DNA of 64,000 nucleotides from Aphelidium insulamus (taxonomy: Eukaryota > Aphelidiomycota > Aphelidea > Aphelidiaceae), in contig JAZDSV010000005.1 in the NCBI GenBank assembly GCA_036784855.1, positions 124,001 through 188,000 of the forward strand. The letters run 5' to 3'. A program made the position numbers and the translations under genes. The notes below the pieces were generated by a model. That model searched no databases. It was not told where the DNA came from and saw nothing but the letters and a program-made list of their open reading frames with translations. Positions 1-10,848 of this stretch are shown here, piece after piece. Every line of letters begins with the position of its first letter. The stretch's first letter is position 1.

Positions 1-412
1 CATAGTCATCTGCAGCCAGAGACAGTGCTGGCTCTTCCGTAGCGGCAGGCGAGGGCTGAGTGATATTCCTGGCCAGGAAGATGGACGTGGCGGTGCGAGT
101 CTTTGCATTGAGCAACGACACCGGCGAGTGATGGGCAGACGTGCCAGCCGCCGCCACTGTAAGTCGCTCGCCCAGCTGTGCCAGAAAGCCGCCACTGCTC
201 ACATGGGGAGTGCTTGCAGTCGATGCCGCAGCATTGGCACCGCTCTCGTCCACTACGACAGTCACGGGCGGCTGCGGCGACGCAACGAGCGAGGGATCGG
301 ACGCTGCCACAGCTGCCGGCGGCAGGTCTGTGGCATCACCGCCGGCCGCAGAGACGACTTGAATGGGCGGCTGAACAGTTGTGGGCGCTTCCGCCGGGGC
401 GGCAGAAGACAT
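1..412 (-). CDS. Partial unknown protein, Ala/Pro/Ser-rich N-terminus
   Basis: An open frame starts at an ATG at 412 and runs without a stop off the left edge of the window, so about 137 N-terminal residues are present and the C-terminus is missing. The first 70 residues are low-complexity, rich in Ala, Pro, Val and Ser, and look disordered. The following stretch contains more ordinary sequence, including GGFLAQLGERL and AKTRTATSIFLARN. I do not recognise a family. Support is the uninterrupted frame, the ATG just after the end of coding-like composition, and the AT-rich sequence upstream. The forward-strand frames in the same place are antisense shadows. Confidence 0.55.
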   Translation of the reverse strand, partial: MSSAAPAEAPTTVQPPIQVVSAAGGDATDLPPAAVAASDPSLVASPQPPVTVVVDESGANAAASTASTPHVSSGGFLAQLGERLTVAAAGTSAHHSPVSLLNAKTRTATSIFLARNITQPSPAATEEPALSLAADDY

Positions 413-980
413 TCGACGCGACGGCGATGACTGCGACGGCGCGGTTGCTGGATTGCTGGTTTCGCTTTGACTCTGCGGGCTTTCCTTTTTGTTTCGCCAG
501 CAAGAAAAATCCAATAATGACTTCAATTATTGATTGAATAGCGGAGTTCGCACAGCGCTATGGCATGAAGGAATGTCTCGCTATACACCGGGCACATCAG
601 AGGCTGCAATTCATCACAATGCAGCAAATCGGTCAGGCCATTATTGATCGAACTCGCCAGCTGGGACGTTCTGGACTGGCATCAACTTAAATGTAAATAA
701 ATTGAAATCGGCGTTCAAAAAAAATTGCCTTCAACACGCATATCAGTGCATATATGTGTGAATATATGCATCTATTATGTATTTACAATGTGTCAATGCT
801 TTCACTTTTTGTTCGCCAACAAGAAGAATATGACGTGACTGCTGTGAACATAATGTGAGCGTATCTGTGCATTATTGGGACACCAGTTAAACATTATGTG
901 TGCATCACATAATGTTTAACTTTATATGTATATTTATGCATACAGATCGTTACTTACCTGTACATATAAATACGTGTGTT
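413..980. other. Divergent intergenic region
   Basis: AT-rich spacer between the partial minus-strand gene and the plus-strand SET gene. It holds no recognisable RNA gene. The only oddity is a 49-codon open stretch at 541-690 (no upstream partner exon). Several ATG-containing AT-rich words precede the SET gene, probably 5' UTR. Confidence 0.5.
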
Positions 981-2102
981 ATGAATACAATGTTGGGCTG
1001 TAACTTGCTGCGACATACATTGCTCCGTTGCTTATCCATGTCCCGAGTTGGATCGCAAATTGAAGTGCGGCAAAGCGCTCATGCCGGCGCCACCGCGTGG
1101 GCCACTCAATTATTCCACCCTGGAGAAGCAGTACTGGACGGGGAACGGCCTGTACTCTACTGGCCAGCATCATTGAGCAAGGAAGATTTCACGGATATCA
1201 GCGGCAAGTATTCCGAGCGTGAAAGGTCTTTGTATGAAGCCCTGCGCGGCGCCTTAACATCCGATGCGGCAACTGGATCCAATGCACCAGCAGCACCAGC
1301 AGAGGGGCTAGTCGATGATGCGGCGGTACTGGGCGCGTTTCTGCTTGCCCCACCCGTCACGCAACATATGATTGTGGCAGGCAAAGCATTCTTCGCGCCG
1401 ACTGAAGATGAGCTGCAGCAGGACGGCGACACGAAGCAACTTGTTGACTACTTGACTTGCGTTGCCTCTCGTGTGGCATCTACCCTTCCGTCCATTCGGC
1501 ACATTGTCGAGCCGCCGGCACTAATCGCTTGTAACAGCGGCACCGTTGAGCAAGATCTAGTTGCCGCACTGCGCACAGTGCTCATGGTGGCCCTACTTAA
1601 TGCGCATGCCGGACAGCAACATCACGCCGTATACGCTCTGGGATCCAAATTCAACCACTCCTGCCGGCCAAATCTGCGTTTCCAAGTTACTTTATCAGCC
1701 TCGTCGAAGGTTCCCATATTAACCTATACTGCGTTACGGAATATTTCTGTCGGCGAAGAGCTACTAGTGTCATATTTGACTGACGCAGAGCTATGTATGG
1801 ACGTTTGGAGAAGGCACGCAAAACTCTACAAATCAAAGTGGTTCACTTGCCAGTGCATTCGCTGTGCTCTGGAGCTGTCTCAAAGCGTTGGCGTTCAAGA
1901 TAGTGAAGTGGAGCAAAAGTGGATCGACCGCTGTCTGTCAATGTGGCAGAATACAACTGCAACCAGGAGTAGCAAGAAGCAGCTGCAAGTACTGTTACGA
2001 AGGTGGCAGCGGGAAGCTACCAACCTGTTCCCCACGCAGCACTGGTTCCACAGTTGGCTACGTGAAGTGTCGCTGGAACTTGCCACAAACCAGCCGCAAT
2101 AA
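981..2102 (+). CDS. SET-domain protein lysine methyltransferase, SMYD-like, possibly mitochondrial
   Basis: A single-exon protein of 373 residues. The catalytic SET core is visible at residues about 213-270: FNHSCRPN (S-adenosylmethionine and substrate site), then the GEELLVSY motif, followed by a post-SET cysteine cluster of the form CQCIRC. The order, with a long helical segment before the NHSC motif, resembles split-SET SMYD/SET5-type enzymes; no MYND zinc finger is seen. I start at 981 rather than at an earlier in-frame ATG because the sequence from 981 begins with a basic, leucine-rich, acid-free stretch that looks like a mitochondrial presequence, while the upstream codons look like AT-rich leader. 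Substrate is unknown. It converges with the LAP1-like gene, 51 nt between stops. Confidence 0.85.
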   Translation: MNTMLGCNLLRHTLLRCLSMSRVGSQIEVRQSAHAGATAWATQLFHPGEAVLDGERPVLYWPASLSKEDFTDISGKYSERERSLYEALRGALTSDAATGSNAPAAPAEGLVDDAAVLGAFLLAPPVTQHMIVAGKAFFAPTEDELQQDGDTKQLVDYLTCVASRVASTLPSIRHIVEPPALIACNSGTVEQDLVAALRTVLMVALLNAHAGQQHHAVYALGSKFNHSCRPNLRFQVTLSASSKVPILTYTALRNISVGEELLVSYLTDAELCMDVWRRHAKLYKSKWFTCQCIRCALELSQSVGVQDSEVEQKWIDRCLSMWQNTTATRSSKKQLQVLLRRWQREATNLFPTQHWFHSWLREVSLELATNQPQ

Positions 2103-2153
2103 TGAATTATTAATGTTATCAATGTTGATATTATTGGTGAAGATTGTCGCGGT

Positions 2154-3407
2154 CTAGCCAATGTGTGCCAGCTCCACGGCAAAGCTAAGCACCAGCTGGC
2201 TAAACTGTTCCAACAGGTACACGTTCAGTGTGCTGATTGTGTCTTTGGCAGTGTGCGCATACGGCGACAACTCGGACTTGAGGCCTTCAGCTGCGCGCGT
2301 CGTCGCATACCCTGCCTTGTACCATGATGCATGATCGCTACATGCATAGCCGCACTTTGAATTCCGGAAGCCCAGTTTTGTGTAGCGCGCAATCAACTGT
2401 TTGAGAAGCGCGGTGAGCGTTGGGTCCACAAAATCGATTACCACGCCAAAGTATGGCGCAAAGCGATTTTGGGGCGCAACATACCCTTAATGTGTAAGTG
2501 GAGTTGTAGTGGAATTTGTGCTTTATGCATACCAGTTTGGTCATTCTGCATCATTGCAAGAACCTTGCGACCAGCAGCTCTGTACGCCGAAGCCACAGCC
2601 TGCGATCCCAACAGGCCGCCTTCCTCCGCGCTGTACCAGTGGAACTCTAGCGGTCGGCCTGGCTGATATGCTTCCGTCATCGCCAGCACACGAAAAACTT
2701 CGAGAATAGTGGCAGCGCCGCTACCGTCGTCATCTGTACAATTAGAGATGCCTATCTACGACAGATGGCCAATAGATGCACGTACCTGCACCAGGAGCTT
2801 GTTCGTAAACGTCATACGCATTAATGCTGTCCAAGTGAGCGCCGATAATGACCGTGTTCTCATTGTTGGTACTTGGCTCGAACCGTGCAATGACACTAAA
2901 CTGCTGCCACGGATGCTTGAAGCGACTAACGGTAATCTTTTTACCGCTACTGGCCGCGATGTCATTGACGGTCTGGTACAAGAACTCTGCGGCCAACTTG
3001 CCAGTGTAGCTGTCAAAAAATCGGGTCCGAAAGGCGGTAAAATTGGACAAGAATGTAAGCATGGGTTCCGTGCTCAGATTTGCTGCCAGAGACGCGACCA
3101 AATCGGGAACTCTGGGCGCCGTGGGTAGCTGATCACTCGCAGCGACAAATTCCTTGTCATTGCGGGAAACGCGGTCCAAGTACGTATAATCAGTCACGTC
3201 CATAAATGGCTCACCGGAGCGCATCAAAGCATCTTTTTCCTCAGCTGTAATTACGCGGGTCACGTTCGGTTCGACTTCAATTAATCGCAGACCGCCGCCG
3301 TTTGCAGCAGGTGCAGCGGCAGCAGGAAACGCGTGCTGGCTGCTAGCCGGATGCGGTAACGCGTGTGCGCTGGCGGCCAAGGCAATTATTGCGGCCACCC
3401 ACTTCAT
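2154..3407 (-). CDS. LAP1: Secreted M28 leucine aminopeptidase, LAP1-like
   Basis: Exons 3407-2786, 2733-2533, 2485-2154 give 384 residues, close to the 388 of Aspergillus LAP1. A signal peptide starts the protein ([18 protein letters not shown]). The M28 zinc and catalytic motifs appear in order: AHLDS, then GADDDGSG formed exactly across the first intron, EEGGLLGS with the catalytic Glu pair, and [11 protein letters not shown] with the final histidine ligand. A propeptide of about 80 residues precedes the peptidase domain. These enzymes trim N-terminal residues from peptides outside the cell, consistent with osmotrophic feeding together with the fungalysin at 15-17 kb. Both introns are about 50 nt. 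It shares a 127-bp divergent promoter with YTM1. Confidence 0.95.
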
Positions 3408-3534
3408 TTTATTTGGCTGCTCTTCTTGGTTTTTTCTCTTTCTTCTTTCTTCTCTCGGTCTTCTTCTTTCCTGATTTCTTTCTTTCTTTTTCTTTTTCTC
3501 TTCTTTCTTGTATTCTTTCTTCCCGAAAAGACAA
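3408..3534. promoter_or_regulatory. Divergent promoter with polypyrimidine tract
   Basis: The 127 bp between the LAP1-like start (minus) and YTM1 start (plus) is almost entirely C/T on the plus strand (3415-3530), with no TATA box. A similar T/C-rich tract precedes the TFIIF-beta start at 27.7 kb. It probably acts in transcription start or nucleosome exclusion for YTM1; this is inference. Confidence 0.5.
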
Positions 3535-5022
3535 ATGGCAGAGCCGGAAAGCTCCAGCCACGGCGCCGCCACACAGCAGCAACAGCAGCAAGTGCAAGTA
3601 AAGTTCCACACGCGTCAGAGTCGATATGTGCTGCCAGATGTGGCGGTGATGGTGCCAACAGAGCTGCGGCGCTTTGGCCTCTCTGAAGTGGTCAACCACC
3701 TAGTGCAGCCAGGTGTGTGCTACCTGTGCCAAAGATATATATTAGCTACATTATCATTCAGACAAACGCGTGGCATTTGATTTCCTGTTGGAGGGACGCC
3801 TGCTGCGCGGCTCCCTGCAAGAGTACTTGGACGCGCACCAGCTGTCCACGGAGAACACGCTAGCAATCGAGGTCATCGAGTCCATTGTGCCGCCACGCGC
3901 GCTGGCCAGCTACCCGCACGACGACTGGGTGTCGGCAGTGCATGCCAGTCGGGACGGCGCCCACTTCATCACTGGCTCTTACGATGGCGTGGTGCGCGTG
4001 TGGAACAAGTCGGCGCAGTGCCTGGCTCAACTGAGTGGACACTCACGGCCCGTCAAGGCTGTGCAGATGATGCACGATGGAGGCATGTGTGTGTCGGCAG
4101 CACAGGACCAGACTGTGCGGTGGTGGCAACGCAAATCAGCTGGGACTGCTTCAGAGTGGAGCGCGTTGTGTGAGGGCCAGCAGCATGAGAGCAGCGTGGA
4201 GTCGCTGGCGGTGTCGGCGGATGCGCATCTCACAATCAGCGGAGACTTTGCCGGTCAAATTCGCGTCTGGCGTAACGCCGATGCGACAGCAGATGGTGCG
4301 GATGGAGACAATTCGTATTCAGCAGACACTGCAAGTGGCAAAAAGAAGCGCAAAGTGGACGCGTCTGCGCGACAAATTGTATGTACATGATGAACTTGGC
4401 ATATATATTCACACTATTCTAGCTGTCGAGAAGCGCGCTGAATGGACACGTTGGCTGCGTTACTGGACTGGCATTTGGTCAGCAAAACACAAATGCTGCG
4501 TATTCATGCGGCCAGGACCACTCGGTGCGCGTGTGGGAGCTGGAGAGCGGCTCGCAAGAGACCACAATGTCGTGTGACAGTTCCGCACTGTGCATCTCAC
4601 ACTCGCCACTCAATAGTCTTCTCGCCACAGGTCACACCGACCGACTGGTCCGGCTGTGGGACCCACGCGTGCGGGACGGCGCCGTGATCAAGTCGCGGCT
4701 GGCATCGCACACTGGCTGGGCGACGGCCGTGTCCTGGAGTGCAGATAGCGCCTTTCATCTGTGTAGCTCCTCGCTGGACGGCCGAGTCAAAGTGTGGGAC
4801 GTGCGCAGCACCACGCCGCTCTACACCATCACGCACAGGCAGCCGGACCGTGGCGCCGACAGCAGCAAGGGCAGGCGCGGAAAACTATTTGCGTGTCATT
4901 GGTCTGCCGCGGGTAATGTGATACTCTCTGGCGGCGAGAATGGCCAGTTGCACTTGAATTCCTACGATGGCTGTGGCGCCACTCAGAGCACTGACAGCAG
5001 CGCCGATTCCCCGGGGAAGTAG
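3535..5022 (+). CDS. YTM1: Ribosome biogenesis WD-repeat protein YTM1/WDR12
   Basis: Exons 3535-3712, 3762-4378, 4423-5022 encode 464 residues (yeast Ytm1 460). An N-terminal ubiquitin-like NLE domain (residues about 15-100, with RYVLPDVAVMVP and the downstream RVAFDFLLEG formed across intron 1) is followed by seven WD-type blades, for example GSYDGVVRVWN, GHTDRLVRLWD and SSLDGRVKVWD. The family works with Erb1 and Nop7 (PeBoW complex) in 60S pre-ribosome maturation and is removed by the Rea1 AAA ATPase through the NLE domain. A basic KKKRK stretch near residue 250 may be a nuclear signal. Intron 2 splits a WD linker. Convergent with NDUFS1. Confidence 0.96.
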
Positions 5023-5136
5023 TGTTATACACATAGAGAGCTAATAGACACGTGCACCATATACATAGACAGACAGATAACATGTAGTTGTAATGCCGCC
5101 TTTTATGACATGCACAGCACAGGTACGACACCACAG

Positions 5137-7448
5137 CTACGCAGTGGCTACTCGCACGGCGGACGAAGACGATTGACGTTGGCTGAATGCCGCGCTGCAC
5201 TTGGCCATGGTAGAACTGGCACGGCTGATGGGATCCGTGAGGTAAAAGTCTGTCACCGGAGTCTTGAGCGGTGCCTTCGAAGCAGACGACGAGGCCTTCT
5301 TTGCACCGCCGGCCAGTGCCTTCAGGCCCAGTGATGCAAAAGTGGACGGCTCCACCAGTCCGTACTGGAGAAGGTGCGGTGCCACCTGGGCCATTCGCTC
5401 GCGTACACCATGCACATCATCATATGGCAGGGTCAAGCCCATTACTTCCGACAGCGCGCGCACAATCTTCCAGTCCTCCCGCGCGGCACCGGGTGGCGAC
5501 ACCGCAGCCCTGGTCATTTGCGGGCGGCCCTCGGTGTTGACGTAAGTGGCCGACTTTTCGGTGTAGGCCGCTCCCGGAAGCACAATGTTGGCCATGTGCG
5601 CGCCAGCATCACCGTGATGGCCCTGATAGATTACGAAGGCGTCCTGTGCCAGCTGACTCCGCTCCACATTGTCGGCGCCAAGCAGATAGACAACTTTGGC
5701 GGCGTTAACCGGTGTAGACAAGTGGTTCGGACCGAATCCGATATCATTAGCGGCGCTCTGGCTTGCGTGCTGCAGTGTGGTGTTAGTACACAAGGTGGTA
5801 TCACAGAAAGGTCAGACATACCCTCTGCAGCACGTTGATGCCATTCCATTCCGCGGTCACAAGGTTGGGATACTTTTCGGCCAGCCGGGGCAGCTGAGCG
5901 AATATCGCCTGGGAATCCCCGTGGTCCAGCACGCCGCTACCCACCACAACCATGGGCTTCTTGGCGGCTGCAAAGCTCTTGGCAAATTCACTCTTGCTGC
6001 CCGCCGCGAGCAAAGCATCAAGGCCACGCACATCACCGCCCAAATGCTCGTAGTCGTACGTCAGATCGGCAGCGGCACCGACAACGCCCACACTCAAGTT
6101 GTTGCGCAGGTACGATTTGCGGATGCGCAGATTGAGAATTGTGGCTTCATGGCGCGGATTTGTTCCCACCAGCAGCAGAGCGTCCGCGTCTTCCACGCCG
6201 GCAATGCGACTGTTCAGCAGGTAATTTGAGCGGATATCAACGCCTCCGTGCGCCGCAGTGGCGCTTTCCATGCGCAGATTCGCCGACCCCAAACGGCTAA
6301 ACAGATCCTTCAGCGCCAGCATGCTCTCGGCATCCGCCAACTGGCCACCGATTGCCGTCACGGCCGTGGCGGGGAAACTTTTGAGTGCCGTGGCCACTTT
6401 CTCCAGTGCTGAGCGCCACGAAATCGGTACAAAGTCTCCGTTGGCCGTGCGCATCAACGGCGACGTCAAACGCTGCCTCTTCAGCCCGTCGTACGCGAAC
6501 CGCGTCTTGTCATTGATCCACTCCTCGTTGATCTCCTCGCTGAGGCGCGGCAGAATGCGCATCACTTCCTGGCCGCGGGAATCGACGCGGATGTGGCTGC
6601 CAATTGCGTCAAGCACATCCACCGACTCGGTCTTCTTCAGCTCCCACGGCCGCGACTTGAACTCGTACGGCTTGGAGGTCAGTGCACCCACCGGGCAGAG
6701 GTCAATAATGTTGCCCGAGAGCTCAGAGTTGATGGCGCGCTCAATGTACATTCCAATTTGCATGTCGTTGCCGCGGCCAGACGTGCCCAACTCCTCGGCA
6801 CCGGCAAACTCGTTGGCAAAGCGGACACAGCGCGTGCAGTGAATGCACCGCGTCATCTCGGTCTTGACCAGCGGCCCGAATTCCTTGTCCTCCACGGCGC
6901 GCTTGCCCACAAACTCGCGGAACCGGCCACGATCCGAGCCGTACCGCACCGACTGGTCCTGTAGATCGCACTCGCCGCCCTGGTCACACACCGGGCAGTC
7001 CAGCGGGTGGTTGGATAGCAGAAACTCCATCACACCCTCACGCGCCTTGTGCACCAGCGCCGACTCGGTGTGCACCTTCATGCCGGGCGCGACGGGGAAC
7101 GCGCAGGACGCCACTGGTTTCGGCACCTTCTCCACCTCCACCAGACACATGCGACAGTTGCCCGCCACCGACAGGCGCTCGTGGTAGCAGAACCGGGGGA
7201 TGACGGCGCCGGCCTTCTCGCACGCCTGGATGAGGGCGGTGCCCTGCTCGATCATCACGGGTTTGCCGTTGACGTGGATCTCGCATTCGGCGTGCAGGGG
7301 CATGGAGCGGGCAAGGCCACGGCGAAGCACCCGCACCGAGCACGCTGCACCACATGTGAGTGCTGGTGTATACATGCATAGACAGCGTACCTGAGCGTGA
7401 GCGGGCAAGCAGACGGGCGCCGATGGGCGTTGTTGCTGCTCGGTGCAT
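5137..7448 (-). CDS. NDUFS1: NADH:ubiquinone oxidoreductase 75-kDa subunit
   Basis: Exons 7448-7391, 7344-5822, 5769-5137 give 737 residues (human 727, Neurospora 744). Exon 1 encodes only a mitochondrial presequence, [19 protein letters not shown]. The iron-sulfur ligands are all visible: the 2Fe-2S site with [15 protein letters not shown], the [17 protein letters not shown] motif, TRCIHCTRC, and [13 protein letters not shown]. The C-terminal half is the molybdopterin-oxidoreductase-like fold retained in this subunit. It is the electron-input subunit of complex I in the mitochondrial inner membrane. I chose the spliced start because the family needs a targeting peptide and because the 46-nt intron restores the frame with GT-AG ends. 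Presence of the gene implies a classical complex I. Confidence 0.97.
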
Positions 7449-7784
7449 ATGTATTTGCTGTTGTTGATTGTTCGCGCGCTGTGTTGGCCAAGTGTGTGTC
7501 TGCTTAATGGTCTGCGCCTTCTCAGCATATGTATATGCATGCAGTGCCATAATATATACAGCGGCTATATACGTATTATGTATCTGCAATCCTCTATGTT
7601 GGGGATACCACTTTCGTTGCTCTATGCCCTTCTATAACTACAAACTTCCTTAATTGTATTGCCACTTTGCCCCACTTTCAATTCATACCAAGTCGAAACT
7701 CTGAACAATGCTGTAGAAACCGTCATCCGCCTTTGGCTCATGCATGGCGCATAGCTGAGTAATGATTAAGATTTAACTTTAACT
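7449..7784. other. Intergenic region
   Basis: AT-rich spacer between NDUFS1 (its promoter side) and the 3' end of the 2H phosphoesterase gene. I see no gene or clear element beyond AT-rich words. Confidence 0.4.
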
Positions 7785-8196
7785 TTAAATTGCATGAGTG
7801 GCACTGACCAAAACCTGGCTGTACTCGCACTCTCCATAGTCGTCTGTCAACAAAGGTTAAGCCAAGTATATATATATATATATATATACAAGAGATATAA
7901 GTAAGAAACTATACTTACGGTCTCGAAACTGGCGCATGAAAGACTGGTCTGACAGTAATGCATTGGCGCTTCGGGTAATTTGTGGTCGGGACGTTAGTAA
8001 TGTCATATGTGGAGTGAATGGGCGGCGAGCGTCATGAATAACGTGTGCAAGTCCAGCATCGCGAAGCTGACTTGTAATGCTTGCTAGGGGCAAAGTGTGT
8101 GAGGTGGCTATTATACAAACACATACATACGCGCACAACTATAGTCATACATACATACATACATACATACACACATATACACATATACATACACAT

Positions 8197-8251
<55 letters not shown>

Positions 8252-8930
8252 CATACATACTACGTACATACGTACATACACACTTACATATACATATACA
8301 TCTAGCTATAGACATACATACACATATACATATATATATATACATACATCCAAGTATAGACACATACACACACACACACACACATACATACATATATACG
8401 TACATACATACATCTAACTATACATACATACATACATACATACACACATACACACATATACACATACAGACATACAGACATACATACACACATATACACA
8501 TACAGACATACAGACATACAAGCATACATACACACATACATACATACATGCATACATACATACATATAAAAATCTAGCACGATTTATCCAACTACGTACC
8601 ATTTAGCTGGATGAGGTGGTCGCGACTGGGTCCCCGAGGACTGGTCCATAGCACGCGCGGAGGTTCTCCAAACGTGCCCAGGCCTCTCAGACAGAGAGTG
8701 TTGTGCCCATTCTCCTCTTGCCTCCATGCCATACCACGCAGAGAGTCTTGCACGGCACCCAGGTCTGCATCAGAGAGGCGCAGCACGGCCACCGTGACAT
8801 GCATCTGCTCTACGGGCACAACCATCGCACCACCAGCCCGTCCGCATGCTCTGTGAAACGCGGCCACCTGGCTGCGCAGACTGGGGCTACTAGTGGCGCG
8901 CACCGCCAAAAAGTGTGTGGGACGCGGCAT
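7785..8930 (-). CDS. 2H phosphoesterase, AKAP7/LigT-like
   Basis: Exons 8930-8600, 8083-7919, 7843-7785 encode 184 residues. The two H-x-T/S catalytic motifs of the 2H superfamily are present: HVTVAVLRL in exon 1 and HMTLLT in exon 2, about 100 residues apart. The block LCLRGLGTFGEPPRVLW matches the strand pattern of the AKAP7 nuclear-localisation/2'-5' RNA ligase-like domain. Members cleave or bind cyclic phosphates or 2'-5' oligoadenylates; the substrate here is unknown. The terminal exon was found by frame: it adds HDYGECEYSQVLVSATHAI and a stop. Intron 1 is 516 nt and nearly all microsatellite, roughly ten times the usual intron length here. Starts 52 bp from MDM12 in the opposite direction. 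Confidence 0.85.
8120..8567. repeat. CATA/CA/TA compound microsatellite inside an intron
   Basis: About 450 bp of interrupted (CATA)n, (CA)n and (TA)n, with embedded variants such as GACATA. It fills intron 1 of the 2H phosphoesterase gene (8599-8084). The long open frames across it, coding only His, Thr, Tyr, Ile or Cys, Val, Met, are repeat artefacts. Confidence 0.95.
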
Positions 8931-8982
8931 TGCTGCGATAGTGTCACAGAGGACATCACGGTCACTCCACGGCCGCGGCGAG

Positions 8983-9953
8983 ATGTCGTCCGTGCGCGTC
9001 GACTGGCGCCGCATAATTGGCGAACCTGCCGACACCGCCGCCCGACTGCAGCGCTGGCTCACGGAATTCTTTGCCAAGCTGCCCGCGGACGGCCCGCCGG
9101 TGTCCGTGCTGGGCGCGGTGACGGTGCGGTCAGTGTCGCTACGGGACGCCGTGGACGCCACGCCGCCCCGCCTTGACCTGCTGGACGTGACGGACCCGTG
9201 GCCGGCCTTCTACTGCGACACTGAGGGGGAGCGGCGCATGGTGCGCGAGTGGATGCGGCGCAGTGCGGCCAGTCGCGGCGACGAGTGCCCGTCTGACTTT
9301 GGCGACGGGGACGTTGGTGGTGGCGGTGGTGGCGCTGGCGGCCGTCAGATGCCGTTCACCCGGTCGCCGCAAGAGACGGACGTGCAGCTCCGTATGCGCC
9401 TGCAGTTCAGTTGCCGCGTGGAGATTGTGCTGGAGACGGAGCTGTGCCTCAACTACCCCACCGCGGGCTTCATGTCGCTGCCCATCCAGCTGCGCATACT
9501 CGGCATTGACCTTGACGGTGCGTATGTCTCTGTGTCTGTGTAACGCGCGCCGTGAAGTATGCCAAGCCTACTAACTCTCACGACGTAGCTCACGCAGTGG
9601 TGGCCTATCTGGGCAGCAAGGTGTGCGTGTGCCTCTGCCAGCCAGACGGCTCCGACACCGATCCGTACGCGGCAGCCGGCAACAACGCCACCGCCACCAC
9701 TTCGCCCGTCACAGCCACCGCTGCGGCACCGTTCCGCTTGGAACTGAACATCGAGTCCGACTTGGGCGATGCGGACCGTGAACACGTACTGCGCAATGTG
9801 GGCAAGGTTGAGCGCTTCCTGGTGGACAGTCTGCGGCGATTTCTGTGTGAACGCCTTGTCTACCCGCGCTTCCACGCCGTGTACCTAATGTCGGCCGGGG
9901 GCGGCCTGGACGAAGACTTTGACTATGACGAGCAATATGATAGTGTAGACTGA
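8983..9953 (+). CDS. MDM12: ERMES complex subunit Mdm12 (SMP lipid-transfer domain)
   Basis: Exons 8983-9517 and 9589-9953 give 299 residues. The N-terminus shows the family pattern of a short helix, WLTEFFAKLP, then a beta strand leading to DVTDPWPAFY. A glycine-rich, disordered insert (residues about 105-125) separates it from the SMP core, with LNYPTAGFMSLPIQLRILGI, then VVAYLGSK, and the diagnostic VLRNVGKVERFLVD near the C-terminus. Mdm12 is a cytosolic SMP protein that bridges Mmm1 on the ER and Mdm34 on mitochondria and moves phospholipids. The 71-nt intron carries a perfect TACTAAC branch site. Functionally linked to PSD1 at the right edge, which uses phosphatidylserine delivered through ERMES. 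Confidence 0.95.
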
Positions 9954-9992
9954 TAAGCGTGTGTGCGTGTGCGCGTGCACAGCCATGGATCT

Positions 9993-10343
9993 CTACTTGA
10001 CTTGGTCGTCCTCCCAGGGACGCTTGACGCGCACTTGCTGCCAGTCTTGCGCGCTGCTCTCCGTCAACAGCGCGTCATACTCGCGGCGCATCTTTTGCAG
10101 CTGCTCGTTGGCTTCATAGTCGCGCTCTTCCTTCTTTGTGAGCTGCGAGAGATGTTTAGTGACCTGTGTGTATGTGTGTGTGTGGGTGTAAATGGCACTC
10201 ACCGTCCGGTTCAGGCGGTCACTGCGCCGATATTTCAGTTCACTGGTCTCTGCCAGCGCCATGCAGCCGCCCAGCATGAACAGGACGAACGGTACGCCAA
10301 ACTGCACCGATGGATTTCGCGCTAGCCGTCTTAATCTGTCCAT
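9993..10343 (-). CDS. COX16: Cytochrome c oxidase assembly protein COX16
   Basis: Exons 10343-10203 and 10163-9993 give 103 residues. A short basic N-terminus precedes one membrane segment (FGVPFVLFMLGGCMAL), then a charged helix and the family C-terminal motif WQQVRVKRPWED. COX16 is an inner-membrane factor helping metallation and assembly of COX1/COX2. The intron is only 39 nt, a multiple of three and free of stops, so retention would add 13 residues, VSAIYTHTHTYTQ, between the membrane segment and the soluble helix. The family alignment favours splicing. Convergent with MDM12 with 39 nt between stops. Confidence 0.9.
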   Translation of the reverse strand: MDRLRRLARNPSVQFGVPFVLFMLGGCMALAETSELKYRRSDRLNRTVSAIYTHTHTYTQVTKHLSQLTKKEERDYEANEQLQKMRREYDALLTESSAQDWQQVRVKRPWEDDQVK

Positions 10344-10848
10344 ACTGTGATTTAATGGAATGTGTGTAAGAAAAAGGGTTGGCCAAGTCTATAGCTGAGA
10401 TGAGTCTGGGTGTCTGTATGTGAATGGGGTCATTTCCCGCCACTGGAGGGTTTTCTCGGAATGCAGACGTCGCAGTAGTGTAAATAGAGTCGTCGGAATG
10501 TATTAACTGTATGTGCTTATATATGTATGCATAATCATTCATAGATACACACACACATTCATATATGTATGTACGTGTGTATCTACTGTACGATTTTGTG
10601 TGTATGTATGTATGTATGTATGTATGTAGGCATGTCTATAGTTGGATGTATGTATATATGGTATGTATGTATGTATGTATGTATGTCTATAGTTGGATGT
10701 ATGTGTATGTATGTATGTATGTCTATAGTTATAGTTTTAGTTTTAGTTATGTATGTATGTATGTATGTATGTATGTATATGAATTATGTATGTGTGATAT
10801 TACATACGCTAATGCAAGTTGTGGCTAATCAATGAGGTAATGCATGTA
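10344..10848. other. Intergenic region with microsatellite
   Basis: Spacer upstream of COX16 and downstream of the sphingomyelin-synthase-like gene. The right half is a GTAT/TATG repeat; the left half contains no recognisable gene. Confidence 0.5.
10601..10781. repeat. GTAT microsatellite
   Basis: Interrupted (GTAT)n runs separated by a short repeated phrase reading TCTATAGTT(G/A), which itself occurs three times (near 10635, 10686 and 10722), suggesting expansion of a larger unit. Confidence 0.9.

Noticed and set aside
5264-7394. Several plus-strand frames over NDUFS1
   Set aside because: Antisense shadows of a strongly conserved minus-strand gene.
8077-8580. Long open frames on both strands across the CATA repeat
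   Set aside because: They encode only the few residues a tetranucleotide repeat allows and lie within an intron.
10565-10835. Frames rich in Tyr, Val, Cys and Met
   Set aside because: Translation of the GTAT microsatellite.
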